Shown one piece after another: positions 7,180-15,864 of a stretch of DNA of 64,000 nucleotides. The notes below the pieces were generated by a model that saw only the letters and a list, made by a program, of their open reading frames with translations, made no database searches and was not told the origin of the DNA. The DNA is taken from positions 392,326 to 456,325 of the forward strand of contig JAHCAO010000001.1 in the NCBI GenBank assembly GCA_019634835.1, given 5' to 3'. Each line of letters starts with the position of its first letter. Position 1 is the first letter of the stretch. Made by a program: the position numbers and the translations under genes. This DNA comes from Gammaproteobacteria bacterium. Its GTDB lineage: Bacteria > Pseudomonadota > Gammaproteobacteria > DSM-16500.

Positions 7180-9018
7180 ATGTGCGGCATTGTTGGAGCG
7201 GTAGCAAAGCGTCCAGTTGCAGAGCTATTAATTGATGGACTAAAAAAACTTGAATATAGAGGGTATGATTCTGCTGGAATTGCAATGATTGATGCTGAGC
7301 AGCAGTTAAAACGATTACGTGTCGCGGGCAAAGTTCGGGAATTAGAAAATGCCCTACATGCACATCCCTTTCAAGGACACACTGGCATTGCACATACTCG
7401 TTGGGCGACTCATGGTGCCCCTTCAGAAAAAAATGCTCATCCGTTTACTTCACATGATGAATTTGCCTTAGTTCATAATGGCATCATTGAAAATCACTCT
7501 CTCTTACGTGAACAATTGCAACGTGATGGTTACCATTTTTCTTCAGAGACAGATACAGAAGTTGCAGTCCATCTTATTCATAAAAATTATTTACAGACCA
7601 AAGATTTGTTAGCGGCAGTACGTTCTGCTGCCAGTCAACTGAAAGGTGCTTACGCGCTTGGTATTATTTCCAAATGGTATCCGGGTAGATTGATTGCTGT
7701 TCGCCAGGGTAGCCCATTGGTTATTGGTAAAGGACTAGGTGAAAATTTCATTGCGTCTGATCCGCTTGCCCTGCTGTCAGTTACCAAACAGTTTATTTAT
7801 TTGGAAGATAACGATCTAGCTGACGTCACTATAGATAGCATCCGTATTTATAACCAAGAACAGCAAGTTGTTCATCGTGAATGCCATACTTTGACTATTA
7901 GCCATGATGCGGTAGAGCGTGGTGAATATCGGCATTATATGAAAAAAGAAATCATGGAGCAGCCAGAAGCAATGGCTTCTTGTTTAGAGGGTAGAGTGGC
8001 AGAAGACCATGTGCTTCCTGCTATATTTGGACCAAAAGCAGAAAAAATATTTTCTCATGTTGAACATGTGCAGTTAATTGCATGCGGAACGAGTTATCAT
8101 GCCGCGATGGTGACCCGTTATTGGATTGAATCATTGGCGCATGTCCCATGCTCAGTCGAAATTGCTAGTGAATTTCGTTATCGTGAAATAGCAAAGCCAA
8201 AAAATAGTTTGTTTGTGACATTATCTCAATCAGGGGAAACAGCTGATACCTTAGCGGCGCTGCGCTTAGCTAAAAAAATGGATTATTTGAGTACGCTGGC
8301 TATTTGCAATGTTCCAGGTAGCTCTATGATACGTGAAGCAGATTTGCCATTTCTGACCCGGGCAGGCATTGAAATTGGTGTCGCTTCTACTAAAGCATTT
8401 GTCACGCAATTGACTTCTTTATTTTTACTGGCTCTGGTATTACGTCGGAGTGGTGGAGGCGATGCTGCACTGGAAGTGGAGTTAGTGAGGCAGTTGAGAC
8501 ATGTTCCTGCATTAGTAGAAGAGATTTTACAGCAAGATGTGACAATCTCAAATTGGGCCAAAACTTTCATGAATAAACAGCATGCATTATTTATAGGCCG
8601 TGGTACCTTGTATCCTATTGCACTTGAAGGTGCTTTAAAAATGAAGGAAATTTCTTATATTCATGCTGAAGGATACCCTTCCGGTGAGTTAAAGCATGGG
8701 CCATTAGCGTTAGTAGATAATGCCATTCCGGTCATTACAATGGTGCCAGGCGATGCTTTGTTGGAAAAGAGCCTTTCTAATTTGCAGGAAGTTCGTGCAC
8801 GTGGAGGCAGACTTTATGTGTTAACGGACCAAGCACAGTTGTTTCAGCAAGATGTTTTTTCTGATGCGCAAATAATGAATATGCCTAGCATACATCCCTT
8901 ATTAAACCCTATTCTGTATACGGTTCCTTTACAGTTACTTGCTTATCATGTGGCGGTGCTTAAAGGTACGGACATCGATCAACCCAGGAATTTAGCAAAA
9001 TCTGTGACAGTGGAGTGA
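7180..9018 (+). CDS. glmS: Glutamine--fructose-6-phosphate aminotransferase (isomerizing)
   Basis: The protein has 612 residues (E. coli 609). Cys2 after the initiator Met (MCGIVGAV) is the N-terminal glutaminase nucleophile. RWATHG, the HNGIIEN motif and GSPLVIG belong to the class II amidotransferase domain. Two SIS sugar isomerase domains follow (CGTSYHAA, SQSGETADT, STKAFVTQ), and the C-terminus ends LAKSVTVE as in the family. It converts fructose-6-phosphate and glutamine to glucosamine-6-phosphate, the first step towards UDP-GlcNAc, and belongs functionally with the upstream glmU. Confidence 0.97.
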   Translation: MCGIVGAVAKRPVAELLIDGLKKLEYRGYDSAGIAMIDAEQQLKRLRVAGKVRELENALHAHPFQGHTGIAHTRWATHGAPSEKNAHPFTSHDEFALVHNGIIENHSLLREQLQRDGYHFSSETDTEVAVHLIHKNYLQTKDLLAAVRSAASQLKGAYALGIISKWYPGRLIAVRQGSPLVIGKGLGENFIASDPLALLSVTKQFIYLEDNDLADVTIDSIRIYNQEQQVVHRECHTLTISHDAVERGEYRHYMKKEIMEQPEAMASCLEGRVAEDHVLPAIFGPKAEKIFSHVEHVQLIACGTSYHAAMVTRYWIESLAHVPCSVEIASEFRYREIAKPKNSLFVTLSQSGETADTLAALRLAKKMDYLSTLAICNVPGSSMIREADLPFLTRAGIEIGVASTKAFVTQLTSLFLLALVLRRSGGGDAALEVELVRQLRHVPALVEEILQQDVTISNWAKTFMNKQHALFIGRGTLYPIALEGALKMKEISYIHAEGYPSGELKHGPLALVDNAIPVITMVPGDALLEKSLSNLQEVRARGGRLYVLTDQAQLFQQDVFSDAQIMNMPSIHPLLNPILYTVPLQLLAYHVAVLKGTDIDQPRNLAKSVTVE

Positions 9019-9023
9019 TGACA

Positions 9024-9040
9024 GCGAGCAGAATGCTCGC
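9024..9040 (+). terminator. Small hairpin after glmS
   Basis: GCGAGCA-GAA-TGCTCGC is a perfect 7-bp stem with a 3-nt loop, 6 bp after the glmS stop. There is no T-run directly after it, so it is a possible but atypical terminator or RNA 3'-end stabiliser. Confidence 0.4.
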
Positions 9041-9113
9041 ACGTATTATGGTTGATTTCTATGTTTTGCTAAGCCATAATCCAGCGCCAAAAAATAACTA
9101 ATGTGAGAAAGAC

Positions 9114-9461
9114 ATGAAAAAATTAAGCGCAATCATCATTTTATCTCTTATTGCTACAACTGTATTTGCAGCAAAAAAATGGAAATTTACTGATCCGAAC
9201 GATGGTCGAGTGTTTCTCATTGGCTTGTATAGTGATCACTCGGTCAAAATTAATATCGATCCCTTTTTAGATAATGGTAAACCAGCTGATCCACTTAACG
9301 TGAATTGCAATGCAACGACTTACCATCTTACGGCTGGATCTTCTATCATCTGTTATCCGAATTTCAATGATATCTCAAATATGTCTATTCTGCCTGGAGA
9401 TTTCAAAAATGGTTCGCAAGGGACATATGATTATTTGCCCTTAGACCATAAGGCTAAATAG
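9114..9461 (+). CDS. Hypothetical secreted protein, 115 aa
   Basis: I do not recognise this product. It starts with a clear Sec signal peptide (KKLSAIIILSLIATTVFA, cleavage after VFA). The mature part is about 97 residues with two Cys (in NVNCNAT and IICYPN) that could form a disulfide. The reading frame is preceded by GAGAAAGAC. The 3' end overlaps the convergent pyrD gene by 8 bp. It is probably a small periplasmic or secreted protein. Confidence 0.6.
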   Translation: MKKLSAIIILSLIATTVFAAKKWKFTDPNDGRVFLIGLYSDHSVKINIDPFLDNGKPADPLNVNCNATTYHLTAGSSIICYPNFNDISNMSILPGDFKNGSQGTYDYLPLDHKAK

Positions 9462-10458
9462 CGGAAAGGATACGATTTATCAACTGTGGGCCGGAGTAAA
9501 TAAATCCGGAATAAATCTGCAGTAATTCAGCACCGGCCTGAATTTTTTCTTGCGCAGATTTTTCATCCATAATGCCGCCTGATGCGATAATGGGAATTTT
9601 ATTTTGTAAAATAGAATGAAGTTGCGTGATGATCTGTGTACTGCGTGCTTGCAATGGCTTGCCACTTAATCCACCAATTTCCTTTGCATAAGAGGAATGC
9701 GCAACGTCATCGCGATGCACTGTGGTGTTTGTTGCTATCACGCCATCAATTTTTTCTTGTAACAACACAGTGGTAACTGAAAGCAATTCTTGCATGGATA
9801 AATCAGGTGAAATCTTTACCACTAGAGGGATATATTTCTTGTGATTCGAAAAAGTAAATTGCTGTTCTTGTTTGAGCGCGCGCAGCAAAACAGATAGTAC
9901 ATCGCTTTGCTGTAAATCTCTTAATCCTGGGGTGTTAGGTGAAGAAATATTGATTGTGATGTAACTAGCGAATTTCCAAAAAGCACGATACCCCTGTAAA
10001 TAATCGTCAATGGCATTTTCATTCGATGTATCTTTATTTTTACCAATATTGATACCAAGGATGCCGCGATAACGTGTTTTTTCCAATCGGCGCATCACAT
10101 ATTCTATGCCTTTATTATTGAATCCCATGCGGTTAATAATGGCTTCTTGCTCAGTCAGGCGGAATAAGCGCGGTTTGGGATTGCCTGCTTGTGGTTTAGG
10201 TGTCACCGTGCCAATTTCGATAAATCCAAAACCAAGTGCTGCGAGTGCATCGATATAATCGCCATTTTTATCTAATCCTGCCGCGAGGCCAACAGGGTTA
10301 GGAAAAGTTAGTCCCATGAGTGTAGTAGGCTGGGAAAGGGTTTTTGTCTGTAATCTTGATATTCCGAGTTGATGCGCCATGCTTAAGCTTTGTAGAGCAG
10401 TATAATGCGCAACTTCAGGATCTAAAGAAAATAATATTTTTTTAAATACAGAATACAT
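9454..10458 (-). CDS. pyrD: Dihydroorotate dehydrogenase (quinone), class 2
   Basis: The 334-residue protein begins with the class 2 N-terminal membrane-associating helices (VFKKILFSLDPEVAHYTAL) and continues with GLAAGLDKNGDYIDAL (FMN-binding), NRMGFNN, INISSPNTPGLRDLQ with the class 2 catalytic Ser in the following loop, and ASGGIM near the C-terminus. It oxidises dihydroorotate to orotate with quinone in pyrimidine synthesis. It lies 1 bp downstream of the uvrD stop on the same strand, so the two are probably co-transcribed. Confidence 0.96.
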   Translation of the reverse strand: MYSVFKKILFSLDPEVAHYTALQSLSMAHQLGISRLQTKTLSQPTTLMGLTFPNPVGLAAGLDKNGDYIDALAALGFGFIEIGTVTPKPQAGNPKPRLFRLTEQEAIINRMGFNNKGIEYVMRRLEKTRYRGILGINIGKNKDTSNENAIDDYLQGYRAFWKFASYITINISSPNTPGLRDLQQSDVLSVLLRALKQEQQFTFSNHKKYIPLVVKISPDLSMQELLSVTTVLLQEKIDGVIATNTTVHRDDVAHSSYAKEIGGLSGKPLQARSTQIITQLHSILQNKIPIIASGGIMDEKSAQEKIQAGAELLQIYSGFIYSGPQLINRILSAI

Positions 10459-10459
10459 A

Positions 10460-12607
10460 TCACTTCGCTGTTAAATAGCTTGCAATTAATGTTTTTGTCC
10501 CAGCTTTTACAAAATTTACTTTTACTTTCATCTCTTCCCCATCACCTTCGCAATCAAGCACGGTGCCATTGCCAAAAATACGGTGATACACTTTCTGTCC
10601 AACACGGAATTGACCTTGTGCTTCTGGTTTGTAAGCAAATGCCTTATTCTGAGAATGAGTCATCACTTTTGTTGTTTTAGTGCGAAAACGGATTTCATCA
10701 ACAAGCTCAACGGGAATTTCGTGCAGAAAACGTGATGGGCGATGATAAGCTTCTTTGCCATAGGTGCGGCGTACTTCTGCGTATGTCATGTAAAGTTTAC
10801 GCATTGCACGTGTTATACCCACATAGCACAGCCTACGTTCTTCTTCTATCGCTTTAGGATTGTTCATAGAGAGGTAATGAGGGAATAATTCTTCTTCGCA
10901 ACCTGCGAGGAATACAGCGGGGAATTCTAATCCCTTTGCTGAATGCAAAGTCATCAGCTGTACGCAATCATCATATGCGTCTGCTTGCTCATCGCTGGAC
11001 TCAAGTGCTGCGTAAGCTAAAAATGCAGCTAATGGCGGCATGTCTTCAGATATACCATCTTGAGAAAATTGATGCGCAGCATTGACTAATTCTTCTAAAT
11101 TTTCTAAGCGCGTAAGACCTTTTTCTCCTTTTTCTTTTCGATAATGTTCAATTAAATTACTTGTGCATAACACATATTCCACTTGTTTATGTAATTCAAG
11201 TGTCAGTGTCTTTTCAGTCATAGTATTGATGAGTTCCATGAATGCAAGCAGAGACATTTCAGTGCGAGTAGAAAAAAATTTTTGTTCGATTAACTGCTGT
11301 AATGCATCCCATAATGTCAAACTAAAACTTTTGGCATGCTCGCGTATGGTTGCAATAGTGCGGTCACCGATTCCACGCGTGGGGGTGTTAATAATGCGTT
11401 CAAAAGCGGAGTCATCAGAGCGATTAGCAATGAGGCGCAAGTAGGCTAATGCATCTTTGATTTCTTGTCGATCAAAATAACGTAACCCGCCATACACTCG
11501 GTAAGGAATGCCAAATTGCATGAGTGCTTCTTCTATGACACGGGATTGTGCATTAGAACGATATAGCACAGCAATCTCGCGAAGCGCATAATCATTTTGT
11601 TGCAAATCACGAATGCGATTAACAATGAAGAAGGCTTCGTCTGTCTCATTGAATCCAGCATAGATAGTGATCAATTCGCCTTCTTTACCATCTGTCCATA
11701 AATTTTTTCCAAGCCGTCCTGAATTTTGCTCGATCAAGGCATTTGCTGCTTTTAAAATCGTGCCGGAAGAACGATAGTTTTGCTCTAAGCGAATGACTTT
11801 TGCACTGGGAAAATCCTTGGAAAAGCGTTGAATATTTTCGATACGTGCACCGCGCCATCCATAAATGGACTGATCATCGTCTCCTACAATCGTGACAGAG
11901 TTTGAGTCACCAGCGAATAATTTAAGCCAAGCATATTGAATAGCATTGGTATCTTGAAATTCATCCACTAAAAGACAGCGGAAGCGTTCTTGGTAATGAG
12001 CGAGTAATTGTGTGTTGCTCAGTAGTAGCTTGTGGGTTTTTAGTAATAAATCTGCAAAATCAATGGCTCCAGTGCGTTGACAAGCTTCATGGTAAGCTTG
12101 GTAGATTTTGATGAGCGTTTGCGTAGTAAAATCATGGGTATCAACTTGATGTGGTTCGCGGCCTTCTTCTTTTTGTGCGTTAATGAACCATTGTGTTTCT
12201 TTTGGCGGGAAGCGGTCTTCATCAAGATTAAGTGTGTTAATAATGCGGCGAATCATGCGAAACTGATCCGCTGAATCGAGGATTTGAAAAGATTGCGGTA
12301 AGCCTGCTTCTTGCCAATGAGTGCGTAAAAAGCGATGGGACAAACCATGAAATGTGCCAATCCACATACTTTTAGCTGTGACATGTAGCATTTTTTCAAG
12401 ACGTGATCGCATTTCATTTGCTGCTTTATTTGTAAAAGTGACAGCTAATATATTGAAAGGAGAGATTTTTTCATTTTCGATGAGCCAAGCAATGCGATGG
12501 ATAAGCACACGGGTTTTACCGCTGCCAGCACCAGCTAGCACCAGTTGATGGCCTAATGGTGCTTGTACCGCTTCTTGCTGGGCTGGATTGAGTGAATTGA
12601 GTATCAT
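10460..12607 (-). CDS. uvrD: DNA helicase II (UvrD/PcrA family)
   Basis: I place the start at the ATG at 12607, where the conserved sequence MILNSLNPAQQEAV begins. A longer frame to 12673 adds 22 unconserved residues. The resulting 715 residues match UvrD (720 in E. coli). SF1A motifs are present: Q-motif LNPAQQEA, Walker A GAGSGKT, motif II VDEFQDTN, motif III GDDDQSIYGWRGA, motif IV QNYRSS, motif V TLHSAKGLEFP and motif VI VGITRA. The C-terminal Tudor-like segment (GQKVYHRIFGNGTV) is typical. The enzyme unwinds DNA in nucleotide excision and mismatch repair. Confidence 0.95.
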   Translation of the reverse strand: MILNSLNPAQQEAVQAPLGHQLVLAGAGSGKTRVLIHRIAWLIENEKISPFNILAVTFTNKAANEMRSRLEKMLHVTAKSMWIGTFHGLSHRFLRTHWQEAGLPQSFQILDSADQFRMIRRIINTLNLDEDRFPPKETQWFINAQKEEGREPHQVDTHDFTTQTLIKIYQAYHEACQRTGAIDFADLLLKTHKLLLSNTQLLAHYQERFRCLLVDEFQDTNAIQYAWLKLFAGDSNSVTIVGDDDQSIYGWRGARIENIQRFSKDFPSAKVIRLEQNYRSSGTILKAANALIEQNSGRLGKNLWTDGKEGELITIYAGFNETDEAFFIVNRIRDLQQNDYALREIAVLYRSNAQSRVIEEALMQFGIPYRVYGGLRYFDRQEIKDALAYLRLIANRSDDSAFERIINTPTRGIGDRTIATIREHAKSFSLTLWDALQQLIEQKFFSTRTEMSLLAFMELINTMTEKTLTLELHKQVEYVLCTSNLIEHYRKEKGEKGLTRLENLEELVNAAHQFSQDGISEDMPPLAAFLAYAALESSDEQADAYDDCVQLMTLHSAKGLEFPAVFLAGCEEELFPHYLSMNNPKAIEEERRLCYVGITRAMRKLYMTYAEVRRTYGKEAYHRPSRFLHEIPVELVDEIRFRTKTTKVMTHSQNKAFAYKPEAQGQFRVGQKVYHRIFGNGTVLDCEGDGEEMKVKVNFVKAGTKTLIASYLTAK

Positions 12608-12720
12608 GTTGGTTCCAAGCTCAGTTATTGCTCTCCCAAAAGAGATGGAAGAGAAGATTAAGGAGAAGGACAAATGCCCATTCTCATGAATGACTAACCA
12701 ATTAAGTGGTGTATTCTAAT

Positions 12721-13317
12721 ATGATCAGACATTATCAAAAAGCATATTTTCTTTTAAGTGTAGCAGAGGTTAAACAATTGCCTCCAGATCAAGGTATGGA
12801 AGTGGCTATTGTTGGACGTTCCAATGCGGGTAAATCTAGTGTGTTGAACAAAATTACTCAGAATAACAATATGGCTAGAGTCAGTAAAACGCCAGGCCGT
12901 ACCCAAATGGTGAATATTTTTGTGTTAGATGATCAACGACGCATGGTTGATCTACCTGGATATGGGTACGCAAAAGTTCCTCTCGCAGTAAAGCAAAAAT
13001 GGCAAAAAACAGTAGATGCTTATGTTCACGAACGTGAATGTTTGCGGGGATTAATTCTGGTCATGGATATTCGTCATCCATTCAAAGAATTAGATAAGCA
13101 ATTACTGGAATATTGTCACCATCGCGGCTTGCCAGTTCATCTACTTCTAAATAAAGCAGACAAGCTGAATCGCAGCCAAGTGGCCAATGTGTTACAGGAG
13201 ACAAAAGCATTTTTGACGAGCTATCACAATTCTGTTACTTTCCAAAGCTTCTCTGCATTAAGAGGAATGGGGTTAAAAGAGCTGTACTCGCTTTTGGACA
13301 AATGGTATGAGTATTAA
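12721..13317 (+). CDS. engB: Ribosome biogenesis GTP-binding protein EngB/YsxC
   Basis: The ATG at 12721 gives a 198-residue protein starting MIRHYQKAYFLLS. An in-frame GTG at 12706 is less likely. GTPase motifs are G1 GRSNAGKSS, G2 around TPGRTQ, G3 DLPGYGYA, G4 NKAD and G5 FSAL. This is the TrmE-Era-EngA-EngB-Septin-like GTPase used in assembly of the large ribosomal subunit. It is transcribed divergently from uvrD. Confidence 0.95.
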   Translation: MIRHYQKAYFLLSVAEVKQLPPDQGMEVAIVGRSNAGKSSVLNKITQNNNMARVSKTPGRTQMVNIFVLDDQRRMVDLPGYGYAKVPLAVKQKWQKTVDAYVHERECLRGLILVMDIRHPFKELDKQLLEYCHHRGLPVHLLLNKADKLNRSQVANVLQETKAFLTSYHNSVTFQSFSALRGMGLKELYSLLDKWYEY

Positions 13318-13378
13318 AAGTTAATTAATCAGGTTAATACGCAAATCTCAACATTCATAATAAATGGGAAGATTCATG

Positions 13379-15436
13379 ATGTCAGACAATATTAATGCTA
13401 ATAAAACAAATGGAGCGGATGGAGACCAACCTATTGTACCAGCCAATGTTTCACTGCCTGAAATCACTTTTCGCGTTATTGTATTAGGAGTGATTTTGAC
13501 TGTCGTATTGGCAGCGGCGAATGCATTTTTGGGTTTAAAAGTGGGTGTGACAGTTTCTGCTTCTATTCCTGCTGCCGTTATCTCTATGGGAATTTTGCGG
13601 TTTTTCCGTAATTCCAATATCTTGGAAAATAATATGGTGCAAATTATGGCTTCGGTAGGCGAAGCATTGACAGCAGGTATTGCTTTTATCTTACCAGCAC
13701 TCATTATTTTGCATGTATGGGACAGGTTTAATTATTGGCAAACAGTGATTACCAGTTTATTGGGCGGTGGCCTTGGTGTGTTATTTACAATCCCGTTACG
13801 GCGCGCCTTATTGCAAGATAAAACATTGCGTTATCCAGAAGCTGTGGCAATTGGAAATGTATTAAAGGCGAGTACAAAACGGGAAGAAGGTGATTTACAT
13901 CAGTTGGTTTCAGGTGGTTTGATTGGTGGTGTCATTGCGTTATTTCAATCTGGGTTTCAAATTTTAACAGATACTTTTTCCTATTGGGTACGTTCTTCAA
14001 CGACTATTTATGGGTTTGGATTAGGCTTGTCTCCCGCGTTAATTGCAGCAGGATACATTGTTGGTATCAATGTGGCATTAAGTTTGTTAGTCGGTATCTT
14101 TATCGGCTGGCTTGCGGGTGTGCCGGTTCTTTCTTGGGTGTTTGGGTTACCTGATGTAGAGACAGCTAATCAAATGGCGGTAGTGATTTGGCGCGCTCAT
14201 ATACGTTATATAGGTGTGGGCACGATGTTGATTGGGGGGTTATGGACACTATGTACGTTGTTTAAGCCCGTGATAAATAGTATGGTAATGTCGTTTACTG
14301 CGGTAAAGCAAATACGCTTAGGTCAAGCGGCTAATAATTTGCGTACTGAACGTGATATTCCTATCCATTATGTTTTTATTTCTGCTTTATTGTTGTTAAT
14401 ACCTATCTTTTTTCTTATTGCGAATTCCGTTATACCGGCGGAAATGAATATTGCTCCAGGCCTCCGCTATTTCTTGTCTGGTTTTGGCACGCTATATATC
14501 TTGATAGGTGGATTTGCCTTCTGTTCCATTATGGCTTATTTCGCAGGCTTAATTGGATCAACTAATAGTCCAGTGTCTGGACTACTGGTTTCTGCGCTGC
14601 TTATTATCTGTCTGATCTTCATGGCTTTCTTTAGTTTGACCGATTGGGATAATCAAACTAAAGAAATGATTGGGTCGGTGATTGCGATTGGCAGTATGGT
14701 GGTGATTGGCGCGGCACTTTCCATATCGAATGATACCATGCAAGATTTAAAAGTCGGTCAAATTGTGGGATCTACACCCTGGAAGCAGCAGGTAATGCTT
14801 ATTTTTGGTGTGGTGGTTTCTTCATTTGTCATTCCACCGATTTTACAATTACTTTATAACGCTTATGGAATTGGCGGTGTTTTCCCGCGTCCTGATATGA
14901 ATCCTGCACAAATGTTAGCTGCTCCACAAGCGGGCTTGATGGCGACAGTAGCAAAAGGCGTATTTAGCCATCAGTTAGAGTGGAACATGATTGGCGTAGG
15001 CGCGTTGATTGCTGTGATTTGTATTGTCATCGATGAATTTTTAAAGAAACAATATGGTACACGATTGCCTGTGTTAGCAGTGGGTCTTGGTATTTATCTT
15101 CCGCTAGATAGTTCTGTGCCTTGTGTGATTGGCGGTGTGCTTTCTTATATTGTCCAATATCGCCTGGATCGCATGTATAGCTATCATCGCGGTAAACCTG
15201 AAATAGAAGCAAAAATGAATGCACATCGTCACCGTGGATTATTGCTATCTTGCGGCATTGTGGCGGGTGCTTCGTTGATGGGCGTATTGCTTGCTATTCC
15301 ATTCGCTATTAAACAAAGCTCTGATGCACTTCGTTTGATGCCAGACGAATATATGTCATTTGCAGGAGTGTTAAGCATTGTAGTGACTTTTATATTGTGT
15401 GCTTGGATTTATCGTGTTGTATTGAAGGAAGATTGA
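13379..15436 (+). CDS. OPT-family oligopeptide/metal-chelate transporter
   Basis: This is an integral membrane protein of about 685 residues with roughly 14-16 hydrophobic segments. The ATG at 13379 is chosen because GGGAAGA lies 6 bp upstream; in-frame ATGs at 13364 and 13376 are alternatives. OPT signatures include NAFLGLKVGVTVSASIPAAV near the N-terminus, RYPEAVAIGNVLK, GSTNSPVSG and an ISNDTMQDLKVGQIVGSTPWKQQ loop. Bacterial OPT proteins of this class take up oligopeptides or metal-siderophore complexes, and the substrate cannot be told here. It is followed by 428 bp without a gene that is mostly a repeat element. Confidence 0.92.
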   Translation: MSDNINANKTNGADGDQPIVPANVSLPEITFRVIVLGVILTVVLAAANAFLGLKVGVTVSASIPAAVISMGILRFFRNSNILENNMVQIMASVGEALTAGIAFILPALIILHVWDRFNYWQTVITSLLGGGLGVLFTIPLRRALLQDKTLRYPEAVAIGNVLKASTKREEGDLHQLVSGGLIGGVIALFQSGFQILTDTFSYWVRSSTTIYGFGLGLSPALIAAGYIVGINVALSLLVGIFIGWLAGVPVLSWVFGLPDVETANQMAVVIWRAHIRYIGVGTMLIGGLWTLCTLFKPVINSMVMSFTAVKQIRLGQAANNLRTERDIPIHYVFISALLLLIPIFFLIANSVIPAEMNIAPGLRYFLSGFGTLYILIGGFAFCSIMAYFAGLIGSTNSPVSGLLVSALLIICLIFMAFFSLTDWDNQTKEMIGSVIAIGSMVVIGAALSISNDTMQDLKVGQIVGSTPWKQQVMLIFGVVVSSFVIPPILQLLYNAYGIGGVFPRPDMNPAQMLAAPQAGLMATVAKGVFSHQLEWNMIGVGALIAVICIVIDEFLKKQYGTRLPVLAVGLGIYLPLDSSVPCVIGGVLSYIVQYRLDRMYSYHRGKPEIEAKMNAHRHRGLLLSCGIVAGASLMGVLLAIPFAIKQSSDALRLMPDEYMSFAGVLSIVVTFILCAWIYRVVLKED

Positions 15437-15478
15437 TCCTCTACTCTATATTTATGGTAAGGACTTCTCTCTTAAATT

Positions 15479-15766
15479 GTGAACGTTCGATTACCCGTTG
15501 AAAAATTAGCTCCACGGCGTGTTGTCCTCCGTGGAGCTTGCTTACTGATTCACCGTAGGTTTACCCACTGTGCTGTCGTACCGCGGCTTGTCCGTGGTAT
15601 CCAGGCGACTCAACCTAGTCCGTGACCGGATCCTCTTGCCTGCGGCCGCGAAATAGTAGTGATCCTTGCGAATTCAATTAGCGGCCTCCGCAAGAGAGTG
15701 ACGCGCCGTGAGCTAATTTTTCAATGGGTTAAAGAACGTTTACTTCATAAAAAATATTCTTAAAAA
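15479..15766. repeat. TIR-bounded repeat element, family L, copy 2
   Basis: This is the best preserved copy. Left end AACGTTCGATTACCCGTTGA continues into AAAATTAGCTCCACGGCG, and the right end is its inverse (CGCCGTGAGCTAATTTTTCA then ATGGGTTAAAGAACGTT), giving TIRs of about 38 bp with few mismatches. Read on the minus strand, the interior contains CGCGGCCGCAGGCAAGAGGA, a hairpin TACCACGG..CCGCGGTA and CAGTGGGTAAACCTACGGTG, shared with copies 1 and 3. It fills most of the gap between the OPT gene and the maoC/ptb gene. I see no ORF of its own, so it is MITE-like. Confidence 0.8.
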
Positions 15767-15864
15767 CTCGTAACGCACTCTTTTTAGGATCAATTGTCAG
15801 CAGACCCTAACATCAAAATCGTGTAAGATGATGAGATAGCGAAAAAGGATGTGAGAGCTGAATC

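Noticed and set aside
13348..13704. 118-codon minus-strand ORF at the start of the OPT gene
   Set aside because: Antisense shadow of a conserved transporter segment.
15630..15710. Cloning vector contamination (NotI, BamHI, EcoRI-like sites close together)
   Set aside because: The same GCGGCCGC and GGATCC block occurs in the diverged family L copy at about 32080, so it belongs to the genomic repeat.
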